Positions 7,099 through 15,665 are shown, counted from the first letter of the stretch. The stretch: 64,000 nucleotides of DNA from Rathayibacter oskolensis (GCF_900177245.1 NZ_FXBM01000002.1:186001-250000), one strand, 5' to 3'. Notes: generated by a model not told the origin, from the letters alone. Translations and numbers: made by a program.

Positions 7099-7845
7099 TC
7101 ACCGGAGCTCGACCAGCCCACGGAACGGCTCGAGCCGCTCGTCGGACGGCTCGAGCTCGGTGACCATCACGCTGATCGCCGCCCAGTCGAGCGCCCGGGC
7201 GAGCGCCGACCGCTCGAGCTTCGACGAGTCGACGAGCAGCACGGTCTCGCTCGACGCGGCCACGAACACCCGCTTCACCTGCGCCTCCTGCAGCGTGACC
7301 TCGCTGGTGCCCTCGGTCGAGACCGCCGAGGCCGAGGTGAAGAAGCGGTCGTAGTGCAGCTCGGCGGCGCTCGCGCAGGCGAGAGGGCCGACGAAGCTGT
7401 CGGTCTCCTCCTCGAGCTCGCCGCCGATGAGCACCACGCGCGCCCGCGTCGCCCGCGCGGTGCCGTGGTTCTCGAGCGAGTTCGTCGCGATCAGCAGCCC
7501 CGGCGACTCGGGGGCGGCGCCGAGCAGCGTGCCGGCGGTCGAGGAGGCGTCCAGCGCGATCGCACCGGCGCTCGGCACCAGGGCCACGGCCTTGCGGGCG
7601 ATCTCGCGCTTCGCGGCGGCTCCCGCGGCGAGGCGTTCGGCGAAGGGGCGCGGGCGGAGGGCGGCGACGGCTCCTCCGCGGACCCGGCTGAGCCGGCCCT
7701 CCGCCTCCAGATCGGCCAGATCGCGGCGGACGGTCATGGTCGAGACGTCGAGCTCGGCGGCCGCGTCATCGAGGCGGATCGCGCCGTCGCGTTCGAGGAG
7801 CCCGATCAGCCGGGCGCGCCGTCCCGCGGAGTCCACCGTGGCCAT
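7099..7845 (-). CDS. DeoR family transcriptional regulator, probably of rhamnose catabolism
   Basis: A 248-residue repressor. The N-terminal DeoR helix-turn-helix is complete (ARLIGLLERDGAIRLDDAAAELDVSTMTVRRDLADLE, residues ~10-46), followed by GRLSRVRGGA. The C-terminal DeoRC sensor domain contains IALDASSTAG, LIATNSLENH and VLIGGELEEETDSFVG, the sugar-phosphate binding pattern of the family. ATG 7845 follows GGAGGAG. It sits directly upstream of the rhamnose operon on the same strand, and the AT-rich inverted repeat there is the likely target. The effector may be rhamnulose 1-phosphate; that is inference. Confidence 0.88.
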   Translation of the reverse strand: MATVDSAGRRARLIGLLERDGAIRLDDAAAELDVSTMTVRRDLADLEAEGRLSRVRGGAVAALRPRPFAERLAAGAAAKREIARKAVALVPSAGAIALDASSTAGTLLGAAPESPGLLIATNSLENHGTARATRARVVLIGGELEEETDSFVGPLACASAAELHYDRFFTSASAVSTEGTSEVTLQEAQVKRVFVAASSETVLLVDSSKLERSALARALDWAAISVMVTELEPSDERLEPFRGLVELR

Positions 7846-7947
7846 GCCGCTCCTCCTCCGCCGGCGTGGGCCGCCTGCGCGGTCAGCGTAGCGGCGGAGT
7901 CGGACATCCGATCCCGGCGGGGAGGGAGCGACCCCTCCCCGCCTCTC

Positions 7948-8370
7948 TCACTCGCCCCAGGAGGTCTCGAGGTCGATCACCCAGGTGACGCCGAAGCGGT
8001 CGCGGATCATGCCGTACAGCGGGGACCACGCGGCCGGCCCGAACGGCACGACGACCGTGGCACCGTCGGCGAGCGTCGTCCAGTAGCCCTGGAGCTCGTC
8101 GGCGTCGGTTCCGCGGATCGAGACGAAGACGGGGATCGTGCCCGGCTGGTAGGGCGTGTGCGACGGCACGTCGTAGGCCATGACGCGGAAGCCGGCCTCG
8201 GAGGCGACCTGGCCCCACATCAGCTGGTCCGCCTCCTCGGGCGCGGTCACGGTGTGCGCGTCGGAGTAGCTGAGCGCGTCGAGTCGTCCGCCGAAGACGG
8301 ACTGGTAGAAGGTCAGCGCCTCGCGCGCCTGGCCGCGGAAGTTGAGGTGGGTCGTGGTGGTGATGGTCAT
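7948..8370 (-). CDS. VOC family protein (PhnB-like glyoxalase superfamily)
   Basis: A 140-residue single-domain protein of the vicinal-oxygen-chelate fold, closest to the PhnB / YjdN type: THLNFRGQAREALTFYQSVFGG at the N-terminus, MWGQVASEAGFRVMAYDVPS centrally, and FGPAAWSPLYGMIRDRFGVTWVIDLE at the C-terminus. These proteins are usually metal-binding or divergent enzymes of unknown substrate. ATG 8370 has GGAG nearby. It is transcribed away from a WYL regulator, with a perfect 10-bp inverted repeat between them, a pairing often seen for this family. The function in the cell is not known. Confidence 0.85.
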   Translation of the reverse strand: MTITTTTHLNFRGQAREALTFYQSVFGGRLDALSYSDAHTVTAPEEADQLMWGQVASEAGFRVMAYDVPSHTPYQPGTIPVFVSIRGTDADELQGYWTTLADGATVVVPFGPAAWSPLYGMIRDRFGVTWVIDLETSWGE

Positions 8371-8427
8371 GGTCTGCTCCTCGAGATGTCGCCGGGAGCG
8401 CCTCCCGGTGACACCGACTCTCGCGGC

Positions 8428-8454
8428 AGAAGAGGACGTATTCGGTCCTCTTCT
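8428..8454. promoter_or_regulatory. Operator between the VOC and WYL genes
   Basis: AGAAGAGGAC-N7-GTCCTCTTCT is a perfect 10-bp inverted repeat in the divergent promoter. It lies just upstream of the -10-like TAGCAT (8460-8465) of the WYL gene. It is the obvious binding site for that regulator. Confidence 0.72.
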
Positions 8455-8471
8455 CGGATTAGCATCGGCGC

Positions 8472-9410
8472 ATGACCTCGGCCTCCTCCCGTCTGCTCCA
8501 GCTGCTCTCGCTCCTGCAGCTGCGTCGCGTGTGGCCGGGGGAGCTGCTGTCGGAGCGTCTCGAGATCACGCCGCGCACGGTGCGCCGCGACATCGACCGG
8601 CTGCGCGGGATGGGCTACCGGATCCGTGCGGTCAAGGGCCCGGACGGCGGGTACCGGCTCGAGGCCGGATCGGAGCTTCCTCCGCTGCTCTTCGACGACG
8701 AGCAGGCGCTGGCGCTCGCGGTCGCCCTGCAGTCCGTGCCGGTCGCCGGGCTCGAGGAGGCGGCGGGGCGGGCGCTGGCGGCCGTGCGCCAGGTGCTGCC
8801 CGAGCGGCTCCGGCATCGGCTCGACGCGCTCCGCTTCACGACGATCGGCCAGGAGGCGCCGCCGGTGGCGCCCGAGGTGCTCGTCGCCCTGTCGGCGGCT
8901 GTGCGCGCGCGGGAGGTGCTGCGGTTCGACTACGCCGAGGGGGAGGCGCCGCGCCGCGTCGAGCCGCACCACCTCGTCTCGCGGGATGGTCGGTGGTACC
9001 TGGTGGGCTGGGATCTCGAGCGCGACGACTGGCGGGTGTTCCGCGCCGATCGGCTGGTCCCGCGAACGCCCCGCGGCGCTCGCTTCGCACGGCGCGAGCT
9101 GCCCGGAGGCTCCGTCGCGGCCTTCCTCGACGCGCGCTTCAGAGGCGGCGAGGTGGGCGGAGGATGGCCGTGTCGCGGGGCCGTGACGCTGCGGCTGCCC
9201 GCGCGCGAGGTGCTGCCGTACGCCGACGACGGGGCGGTCGAGGATCTCGGCGACGACCGCTGCAGGCTCTCGCTGGGCGCGTGGTCGTGGGAGGCGCTCG
9301 CCGCGTCGTTCGGCCGGTTCGGCGGCGAGATGACCCACGCGGAGCCGGCGGAGCTGGCTGCAGCGTTCGGGGTGCTGGCGCGGCGGTTCGCGGCCGCGGG
9401 GGAGCGCTGA
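8472..9410 (+). CDS. WYL-domain transcriptional regulator (YafY-like)
   Basis: A 312-residue regulator: N-terminal winged helix of the HTH_11 type (RLLQLLSLLQLRRVWPGELLSERLEITPRTVRRDIDRLRGMGY, residues ~6-50), a central WYL domain starting near residue 140 (VREVLRFDYAE..., with RRVEPHHLVSRDGRWYLVGWDLERDDWRVFRADRL), and a WCX-like C-terminus. The WYL domain is thought to bind a small ligand. TAGCAT ends exactly 6 bases before the ATG and no ribosome-binding site is present, so the mRNA is probably leaderless. It probably controls itself and the divergent VOC gene through the inverted repeat between them. Confidence 0.9.
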   Translation: MTSASSRLLQLLSLLQLRRVWPGELLSERLEITPRTVRRDIDRLRGMGYRIRAVKGPDGGYRLEAGSELPPLLFDDEQALALAVALQSVPVAGLEEAAGRALAAVRQVLPERLRHRLDALRFTTIGQEAPPVAPEVLVALSAAVRAREVLRFDYAEGEAPRRVEPHHLVSRDGRWYLVGWDLERDDWRVFRADRLVPRTPRGARFARRELPGGSVAAFLDARFRGGEVGGGWPCRGAVTLRLPAREVLPYADDGAVEDLGDDRCRLSLGAWSWEALAASFGRFGGEMTHAEPAELAAAFGVLARRFAAAGER

Positions 9411-9577
9411 CGGCCGAGGCTCCTCCACAGGCCCGATCCCGCGTCCGATCGTCCCGTTCACACCTCGACGTGGTCATACTCGGTTGGGTCCGGGCGTACG
9501 GTTCCCGCGCTGCTCCACTCGCAGCCCGCATCGCCGGCCTCGGCGACGGCCCTCCGAGATCAGAAACGGGTCCCACC

Positions 9578-9886
9578 ATGTCCTCCCGCGCCCCCGGCTC
9601 GCGCCGCTCCTTCCTCGCCACCCTCGCCCTCGCGGGCACGATCCTGGCTGCCCCCGCGGCGGTCGCCGCCTACTCGACGTCGTATCCGGAGGGAGGGACG
9701 TGGACCTACGGGGTCAGCAACGGCACCGTCCTGTCGGCCTACAACCACGGGTCGCGGGTCCATCGCGCCTCCGTCTACAACGGGACGACCTACGCCACGG
9801 CCTGCAAGAGCCGGAACGTCATGGCGTCGATCAGCGCGCCCGAACGGCCCTACGTCGTGGATCGCGCGTACTACGCCCTCTGCTGA
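9578..9886 (+). CDS. Lactococcin 972-like bacteriocin precursor
   Basis: A secreted antibacterial peptide precursor of 102 residues. It has an Arg-rich start and a hydrophobic export signal (SFLATLALAGTILAAPAAVAA), then a mature part of about 70 residues beginning YSTSYPEGGTWTYGVSNGT. This aromatic/Gly-rich opening, the central YNHGSRVHRASVYNG and the short beta-rich length are the lactococcin 972 pattern. That family blocks septum formation by binding lipid II in lactococci. Two cysteines (one at the extreme C-terminus, YYALC) could form a disulfide. The next two genes are the membrane protein and ATPase that always accompany this bacteriocin type, which makes the call firm. No strong ribosome-binding site was seen before ATG 9578. 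Confidence 0.85.
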   Translation: MSSRAPGSRRSFLATLALAGTILAAPAAVAAYSTSYPEGGTWTYGVSNGTVLSAYNHGSRVHRASVYNGTTYATACKSRNVMASISAPERPYVVDRAYYALC

Positions 9887-9899
9887 GTCCTGAACCGCC

Positions 9900-9928
9900 G
9901 GAGGGGCGGAGCGCTGCTCCGTCCCTCC
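9900..9928 (+). terminator. Intercistronic stem-loop after the bacteriocin gene
   Basis: GGAGGGGCGGAGC-GCT-GCTCCGTCCCTCC forms a 13-bp stem with one G-T pair and a 3-nt loop, 14 bases after the bacteriocin stop. It would act as a partial terminator or 3-prime stabiliser, making much more bacteriocin mRNA than transporter mRNA. Confidence 0.7.
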
Positions 9929-9947
9929 CCCTGCCGGGGAGCATCAC

Positions 9948-12002
9948 ATGAGAAGCAGAAGTGTCGTCGTCGGCTACGTGCTGGCCGTCGTCCTCGCCGC
10001 GGTGTTCGCGTTCCTGTTCGTCCGGTCCTTCGACGCCCGCGGACCGGTCTGGAACGGCGGCTGGCAGCTCCGGGTGTCGGGCGACGCCGAGCCGCGCATG
10101 CCTGCGGCTCAGCTCTACAGCGAACTCGACGCGCTGGCGACGAGCCAGAGGATCGACATCGTCCGATCCGTCGAGGACGCCGATGATCCGGCCGCCGTCC
10201 GGCACCTGTACGTGGCGGGCGACGCTGCGGCGGCCGACCTGCTCCGACGGGGGTACGCGGCCGTCGACACGTCGGTCTCCACCACGGTCGCACCACTCCT
10301 CGAGCTCGGCGCGCTCGATCCCCGGGGTGCGTATCTCATCGGGGGCGCACGCGACGATGCCGAGGCGGTGCTCGCCGTGATCGAGGATGCGGGGTGGTCG
10401 GGTGTCGTCGCTCCCTACGCCTCGGGCATCGACCTCGACACCTACCGCGAGTACGGCGACCTGATGCGCTCACTCCTCGTGGCCGCTCTGGGGATCCTCG
10501 TCCTGGTCGGCGCGGGCACGGTCCTCCGGAGCCGAGCCCACGGGATCCAGCGCCTGCACGGGGTGGGCCCCGTGGGGCTCCTGCTCAGGGAGTGGCGGTC
10601 GCTCGCAGTGCCGGTCGTCGGCCTCTCCCTCCTCGGCCTGACCGCGGTCGCTCTCGCCCTCACCGCCCTGAACGGACTCGCGCAGTTGCCGACGATCTCG
10701 GCACTGTTCGCACGCCTCCTCGGACTCCTCCTGCTCGCCGCAGTCGCAGCGCATGTCGTCGGGATCGCCCTGACCGATGGTCGTCGGCTCGTCGACCAGA
10801 TCACGGGAGAGATCGACGGGTGGTGGGTCCTGCTCGGCGTCTACGCCGTCCGGGTTCCCGCCGTGCTCGTCCTCCTGGCCATCGTCGCTGCGCTCGGGCA
10901 GAGCGCGCGCGTCGCCGAGATCGAGGGGCGCAGCCGGGAGTTCTGGAGCACCGCCGAGGACTCGGTGGTCCTCGGGATCAGCGGCTACTCGGGTGAGGGC
11001 GAGTACCGCGCCGCCATCCCGGCGTTCGCCGAGCTGGTCGTGTCGCAGGCGTCGCTCGGGCAGGCGGTCCTCGCCGAGCCGACGTTCACCGAGGAGCGGA
11101 ACGTGCTGCTCGTCGATGAGGGGTACCTCCGGAGCGTCGACGTCATCGGCGCCGGAGGCGCGCGGATCACCGACGTCCCCGATGGCGTCATCACCCTTCT
11201 CGAACCGGCCGGCACCACGGCCGAACGCCGGCAGAAGGTCATGGCGGACGTCCGGACCTGGCAGGAGATCCAGTCCGGAGTGGCCGTCCCGTCGCCCGGG
11301 ACCGTCGACCTGCCGATCGAGGAGCAGACCGTTCCCACGGGCCAGACCCTCTTCACGTTCCGCACCCTCGACGTGGACGTCTTCGAGCGGGAGACCATGG
11401 TGAAGGATCCGATCCTGGTGATCGTCCCCTCGATGGACGTCGTCGCTCCCTCCGAGCTCTTCTCCGCGATCTCGCGGGGTGCGGTCGTCTTCACGGCTCC
11501 GGACGCCGTCCCCGCCGCAGTGGAGCAGCTCGGTCTCTCCGACATGGTGGCCTCGATCACTCCGGTCGCCTATCAGGCGAACGAGCAGTACCGACGGGCG
11601 CTCGGGACGCTGTCGATCAATCTGATCGGTCTGATCAGCGGTGGCCTCGTCGTCCTCCTCACCGGCCTCGTCGCGGCGGCGGTGCTCGTCGAGAAGGATC
11701 GCCGGCGCGCGTTCGTCCACCGCTTCTCGGGCCTGGGTCCGCTCTCCGCGCATCGGAGCGGACTGCTCCTCGAGGGAGCGCTGCTGTCGGCGACGCTCGC
11801 GCTCGCGGTGGTGCCGCTGTGGTTCCGGGATCCGCAGGACGTCCGGACCGTGCTCGATCTCGGCACGGTCGACACCGAGATGTTCGTCATCGAGCAGACC
11901 GCGCTCGCGGTGGGGCTGACCGTGCTCAGTGCGGTGCTCCTCGTCGCGTGCCTCGGACTCGCCCATCTCCGCGCGGCGCGGTCGCGCACCGTCGACTCCT
12001 GA
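9948..12002 (+). CDS. Bacteriocin-associated integral membrane protein (lactococcin 972 type, DUF1430)
   Basis: A 684-residue membrane protein of the seven-TM family found beside lactococcin 972-like peptides. One TM segment lies at residues ~5-25; four follow between ~165 and ~315; a large extracytoplasmic loop spans ~320-545; then come three more (INLIGLISGGLVVLLTGLVAAAVL near 545-570, and two in the last 90 residues). The arrangement resembles MacB/FtsX-type permeases, with the ATPase encoded by the next gene. It is thought to give self-protection or export. ATG 9948 has GGGGAG six bases upstream. The gene is separated from the bacteriocin gene by a strong hairpin. Confidence 0.85.
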   Translation: MRSRSVVVGYVLAVVLAAVFAFLFVRSFDARGPVWNGGWQLRVSGDAEPRMPAAQLYSELDALATSQRIDIVRSVEDADDPAAVRHLYVAGDAAAADLLRRGYAAVDTSVSTTVAPLLELGALDPRGAYLIGGARDDAEAVLAVIEDAGWSGVVAPYASGIDLDTYREYGDLMRSLLVAALGILVLVGAGTVLRSRAHGIQRLHGVGPVGLLLREWRSLAVPVVGLSLLGLTAVALALTALNGLAQLPTISALFARLLGLLLLAAVAAHVVGIALTDGRRLVDQITGEIDGWWVLLGVYAVRVPAVLVLLAIVAALGQSARVAEIEGRSREFWSTAEDSVVLGISGYSGEGEYRAAIPAFAELVVSQASLGQAVLAEPTFTEERNVLLVDEGYLRSVDVIGAGGARITDVPDGVITLLEPAGTTAERRQKVMADVRTWQEIQSGVAVPSPGTVDLPIEEQTVPTGQTLFTFRTLDVDVFERETMVKDPILVIVPSMDVVAPSELFSAISRGAVVFTAPDAVPAAVEQLGLSDMVASITPVAYQANEQYRRALGTLSINLIGLISGGLVVLLTGLVAAAVLVEKDRRRAFVHRFSGLGPLSAHRSGLLLEGALLSATLALAVVPLWFRDPQDVRTVLDLGTVDTEMFVIEQTALAVGLTVLSAVLLVACLGLAHLRAARSRTVDS

Positions 12003-12024
12003 CTCCCACCTCGGAAGGAACCCC

Positions 12025-12660
12025 GTGATCCTCGCCACCGACCTCGCCAAGGGCTACGGCCGCCGTCCGCTCTGGAGCGGACTCGACGTGACCGTCGCCT
12101 CCGGGAGCACTCTCGCCCTCACCGGAGCGAGCGGCAGCGGCAAGTCGACGCTGCTCAACTGCCTCGGCCTCCTCGACGCGCCCGACTCCGGATCGATCGA
12201 GGTCGACGGGGAGGAGCTCACCCGGCTCGGCGCCCACGGCAGGCGGCGCTTCCGGAGGCATCGGCTCGGCTACCTCTTCCAGAGCTACGCCCTCGTCGAC
12301 ACCGCGACCGTCGAGCAGAACCTCGCGATCGCACTGGGGGAGCGGCGCGGCCGGGCGGGACGGTTCGACACCGCCCTCGAACGCGTCGGCCTCGGAGGGC
12401 GGGGGCGCGAGCGGGTCTCCCGCCTCAGCGGAGGCGAGCAGCAGCGGGTCGCGCTGGCGCGCCTCCTGGTCAAGAGCCCGACGCTGGTGCTCGCCGACGA
12501 GCCGACGGGGGCCCTCGACTCCGAGAACGCCGCGATGGTGCTCGACGTGCTCACCGAACTGGCCGGTCACGGGGCGAGCGTCGTGGTCGCGACCCACGAC
12601 GACGCCGTCGCCTCCTGGTGCGACGCCCGCCTCCACCTCTCGGCCCCGGTCGCCGCCTGA
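12025..12660 (+). CDS. ABC transporter ATP-binding protein of the bacteriocin operon
   Basis: A 211-residue ATPase of the LolD/MacB type, with all motifs intact: Walker [10 protein letters not shown] (residues ~31-39), Q-loop YLFQS, signature LSGGEQQR, Walker [13 protein letters not shown] and H-loop VVATHDD. GTG 12025 was chosen because GGAAGGAA precedes it by 4 bases and upstream residues lack ABC similarity. It starts 22 bases after the membrane-protein stop, completing a three-gene operon. It should pair with the DUF1430 protein to form the bacteriocin immunity/export complex. Confidence 0.92.
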   Translation: MILATDLAKGYGRRPLWSGLDVTVASGSTLALTGASGSGKSTLLNCLGLLDAPDSGSIEVDGEELTRLGAHGRRRFRRHRLGYLFQSYALVDTATVEQNLAIALGERRGRAGRFDTALERVGLGGRGRERVSRLSGGEQQRVALARLLVKSPTLVLADEPTGALDSENAAMVLDVLTELAGHGASVVVATHDDAVASWCDARLHLSAPVAA

Positions 12661-12747
12661 CCGTGCACCCGGTCGAGCGCGGAGTCGAGGGGTTGCCAAG
12701 GCGCACCCGGAGGAGTGGGCTGGCAGCACGACAGAGAGAGGTGTCCT

Positions 12748-12990
12748 ATGACGCAGACCTTCCCCGCGTGGTTGCGGGATCAGGAGAAGAGGGACGACGA
12801 GGTCGGCGAGTTCGCCCAGACCTTCGCCGACCGCGACGACCTGCCCGAGCACGGCGGCCGCTCGATCTACGAGGGCTACTTCGCGAGCGAGCCGGCCTCC
12901 GCCCAGGCCGGGCTCGACCGTGCCTGGATGGAGTTCCAGGCGCATCCGGAGCCGTCCGCCACCTCCGACCAGCCGGAGGGACTCCGATGA
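12748..12990 (+). CDS. Small acidic protein resembling YozE SAM-like fold
   Basis: An 80-residue cytosolic protein. FPAWLRDQEKRDDEVGEFAQTFADRDDLPEHGG...IYEGYF...LDRAWMEFQ follows the spacing of the YozE/DUF1250 family (F-x-x-W/F-L, DD-x-x-G/S-x-FA, LP, then a Y-x-x-Y/F and a final aromatic helix). Members form a small helical bundle whose role is not settled. The ATG at 12748 has AGAGAGG upstream. Its stop overlaps the start of the next tiny gene as ATGA. The assignment rests on pattern reading only. Confidence 0.6.
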   Translation: MTQTFPAWLRDQEKRDDEVGEFAQTFADRDDLPEHGGRSIYEGYFASEPASAQAGLDRAWMEFQAHPEPSATSDQPEGLR

Positions 12991-13127
12991 GCGACCAGGC
13001 CCCGAGCCCCGTGCAGGATCCGGCCGACCAGCCGGACAAGCCCTCGCAGGCCGAGGGCGAGGACGAGCGCGACACCCCCGTCGAGGTGCTGCCGGCCGAC
13101 GGGAAGCCCTCCCCGGCCGAGGGCTGA
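12987..13127 (+). CDS. Tiny Pro/Glu/Asp-rich protein (46 aa), translationally coupled
   Basis: The frame begins with ATG 12987, overlapping the previous stop as ATGA, and encodes an almost entirely polar, disordered peptide (MSDQAPSPVQDPADQPDKPS, then a very acidic tail). No domain is recognised. The overlap with the YozE-like gene is the main evidence that it is expressed. Composition resembles other short disordered actinobacterial proteins of unknown role. Confidence 0.45.
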   Translation: MSDQAPSPVQDPADQPDKPSQAEGEDERDTPVEVLPADGKPSPAEG

Positions 13128-13222
13128 GCCCCGGCCCGCTGGTCGGGCGGCTCGCGGGGCGCGGATCTCGATCCGCCGCTCCGCGAGCTGCTCCCGCCGC
13201 ACCCGCCCGCGCAGCCCCTCGC

Positions 13223-14131
13223 TCAGCGGCTCGCCGCCGCCATGAGCTCCTGCGCCTCCGCGCTCTCGGGATACAGCGCGAGCACCCGCTCGAGGTCGCG
13301 TCGCGCCGGAGCGCGGCGCCCATCCGCCAGGTGCGTCGACGCGCGCTCGTACAGCGCCTCGACGCGCAGCTCGATCGGGCGTGCGCTGGTCACGTTCGGC
13401 CGCACCACGCGGTCGAAGGCGTCGAGCGCGCTCTCGATGAGTCCCAGCTCCCGGAGCGCCACGCCCCGCCTGATCAGCACGGCCGCAGAGGCGGCGTCGA
13501 CGTTGACGACCGGCGCCGAGAACCGGGCGAGGTCGCTCCACCGGGAGCGGGCGGAGTAGAGCGAGGCGAGGGTCGACGCGGCCAGCGTCGACGGCTCGAG
13601 GGTCTCGACAGCGGCGGTCGCTCCGGCGGGGTCGTCGGTCGCGGCGAGCTCGGCGTAGAGCAGGCGCAGGGCGGTCGCGTCGAGCGGGACGTCCACGTCG
13701 AGGCCCGCGCTCAGCGGCAGGTGGGCCGTGAGCCCGATCCCGTAGCGGCGGAGGAAGGGGTCGGCGGCCGGGTCGTAGCGGGTGCGCACCAGCCAACCGG
13801 CCAGCCTGATCGCGCGGTCGTCCTCCGGGCGCCCGAGGGCGTCGCGGACCAGTTCGATCACGGCCGCGAGCCGGGACCCGTCGGGCGAGGACGCGGTCGC
13901 CTCGTGCAGCTCCGATGCCGGTGCACCGGCGCGGACGAGCCGGATGAGCGGTCCCTCCCACGGCTGTGCGAGCGGCGAGGGCCGCACGAGACCGGGGCCA
14001 CCGGGCATCGTCAGCGCGGCGGAGATCCGAGAGCGGCTGCGCGAGCGGTTCAGGGCGGGGCCGACGACGGGATGCAGGCGAGCCCCCGAGAGGCTGCGAA
14101 GCTCTCCCTCCTGCCGGAATCCCACTCCCAC
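13223..14131 (-). CDS. Helical-repeat (TPR-like) hypothetical protein
   Basis: About 302 residues, Ala/Leu/Arg-rich, with TPR-like helix pairs in the second half. The last repeat is clearest: PIELRVEALYERASTHLADGRRAPARRDLERVLALYPESAEAQELMAAA. It is preceded by VLIRRGVALRELGLIESALDAFDRVVR. Such repeats usually hold protein partners. The N-terminal 60 residues are basic and not recognised. I chose GTG 14131 because GGAGGGG lies just upstream and a TACTGT box lies about 30 bases upstream; a GTG at 14197 is open too but has no ribosome-binding site. No functional context beyond the neighbouring FAD oxidoreductase, which is divergent. Confidence 0.65.
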   Translation of the reverse strand: MGVGFRQEGELRSLSGARLHPVVGPALNRSRSRSRISAALTMPGGPGLVRPSPLAQPWEGPLIRLVRAGAPASELHEATASSPDGSRLAAVIELVRDALGRPEDDRAIRLAGWLVRTRYDPAADPFLRRYGIGLTAHLPLSAGLDVDVPLDATALRLLYAELAATDDPAGATAAVETLEPSTLAASTLASLYSARSRWSDLARFSAPVVNVDAASAAVLIRRGVALRELGLIESALDAFDRVVRPNVTSARPIELRVEALYERASTHLADGRRAPARRDLERVLALYPESAEAQELMAAASR

Positions 14132-14283
14132 TGCGTGCCCCTCCCACGGTCCCCGGAGGACAGTACGGCGCCCCCCCGAAAGGCCGAGTTTACGCACGTC
14201 GAGCCGAGGTTTCCCCCCGAAAGGGGCCCGACGCGCTGGCGGAGATCGACCGCCGATCCGCGCACGGGTGGCGAGCTGCGTTC

Positions 14284-14307
14284 TAAGCGGAGGAATTCCT
14301 CCGTTTA
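14284..14307. promoter_or_regulatory. 24-bp palindrome, likely operator of the FAD oxidoreductase
   Basis: The core CGGAGGAATTCCTCCG is a perfect 16-bp palindrome (14288-14303). TAAG on the left and TTTA on the right extend it to 24 bp with one mismatch. It lies just upstream of TACGGT (14313-14318), the probable -10, so a dimeric repressor here would block transcription. The regulator is unknown; the nearby MarR and TetR are candidates. Confidence 0.65.
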
Positions 14308-14324
14308 TGCGATACGGTGCTCCC

Positions 14325-15665
14325 GTGCTCCTCGATCACCGTTCCGACGACTACTCCTCCGCCGTCCGGCCCCGCAACTCGGCGACGACCCAGCGCCCGG
14401 CGCGGGTCGCGATCATCCGGAGCCCTGCCGACCTCCCGGCGGCTCTCGAGGAGGTCGCCGCACTCGAGCGGTCCACCGGGCGCGCGCTCGACGTGGTGGT
14501 GCAGGCCACGGGCCACGGCGCCGGCGCGGTCGTCGACGAGAGCGCCGTCCTCCTGGACACGTCTCGGCTCGACGACGTCTCCATCGACCCGGAGTCGCGC
14601 ATCGCGACGGTCGGCGCCGGCGCCACCTGGGCCGACGTCGACGCCGCCGCCGAGCGCCACGGGCTGCTCGGCCTGGCAGGCTCCGCTCCGAGCGTCTCGG
14701 TGTCGGGCTACACCTTCGCGGGAGGCATCGGCTGGCTGGTGCGCCGCGACGGCCTCGCGAGCGGCAGCCTCCGCCGGGTGCACTACGTCGACGGGCGCGG
14801 ACGCTCCCGGATCGCCGCCGACGACGCACCCGAGCGGATCGACCGCGAGGCGCTGTGGGCGTTCCGGGGTGCCGGCGGAGTCGGCATCGCCCACACTCTC
14901 GAGTTCGACCTCGCCGCGGTCGACGGCCTCCACGCCGGATCCCTGCTGTGGCACGGACGCGACCTCCCCGGTCTCGTCGCCACCTGGAGGCTCGGGATCG
15001 CGGCGGTCGGCGCCGGGGTCTCGACGAGCATCGCGGTGATGCACGTCCCGCCGATGCCGCCGTTCCCGGAGGAGCTCCACGGCTCCGTCGCCGTCCACCT
15101 CGCCGTCGCCGATCCCGACGGGCCGGAGGGGGCGGCGCCGCTCCTCGAGGCCATGCGCGCCGTCGCGGTTCCGGTCGTGGACGACTGGGGCCCGAAGGAC
15201 GCCGCGGGGCTCTCCCGCATCCATCTCGATCCGCCGATCGCGACTCCCGGAGTGGGCGACGCGCGCTGGCTCGACGCCTCCACTCCGGACCTCGCCGACC
15301 GCATCCTCGCGGCGGCGGCCGCACCCGGCACTCCGCTGGTCATGGTCGAGATCCGTCACGTCGCCGGTGCGCCGACGCGGCGGGAGGGTGCGGTCGTCCG
15401 CCCTCCCGGCGACTTCGTCTTCCACGCCGTGGGCTCGCTGCTCCTGGCCGAGCGTCCGCGCATCGAGGCCGCTCTGGCTGCGCTGCGGGCGACCTGGGCC
15501 GACGCCGACACGGGCGTCGCGCCCGGCTCGTGGCTGGACGGAGCGGCCGGCGCGTCGTCGGCGCTGCCCGACGACGTCCTCCGCCGGGCGAGGGCCGTCG
15601 CGGACGAGGTCGACCCGGACCACCGCCTCCGCCGGTCGCGTCTTCTCGGGCCGGGCCGTGGCTGA
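14325..15665 (+). CDS. FAD-binding oxidoreductase (PCMH-type domain)
   Basis: About 446 residues. The N-terminal half is a PCMH/FAD_binding_4 domain: VVVQATGHGAGAVVDESAVLLDTSRLDDVSIDPESRIATVGAGATWADVDAAAERHGL, then GSAPSVSVSGYTFAGGIGWLVR and a second FAD segment around GAGGVGIAHTLEFDL. Such enzymes oxidise alcohols or sugars with flavin; no C-terminal BBE motif was seen, so the substrate is open. GTG 14325 was preferred because TACGGT sits exactly 6 bases before it, as in a leaderless transcript. The ATG at 14307 lies inside the palindrome, and its only ribosome-binding-like sequence is 13 bases away. The gene is divergent from the TPR-like gene. Confidence 0.78.
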   Translation: MLLDHRSDDYSSAVRPRNSATTQRPARVAIIRSPADLPAALEEVAALERSTGRALDVVVQATGHGAGAVVDESAVLLDTSRLDDVSIDPESRIATVGAGATWADVDAAAERHGLLGLAGSAPSVSVSGYTFAGGIGWLVRRDGLASGSLRRVHYVDGRGRSRIAADDAPERIDREALWAFRGAGGVGIAHTLEFDLAAVDGLHAGSLLWHGRDLPGLVATWRLGIAAVGAGVSTSIAVMHVPPMPPFPEELHGSVAVHLAVADPDGPEGAAPLLEAMRAVAVPVVDDWGPKDAAGLSRIHLDPPIATPGVGDARWLDASTPDLADRILAAAAAPGTPLVMVEIRHVAGAPTRREGAVVRPPGDFVFHAVGSLLLAERPRIEAALAALRATWADADTGVAPGSWLDGAAGASSALPDDVLRRARAVADEVDPDHRLRRSRLLGPGRG

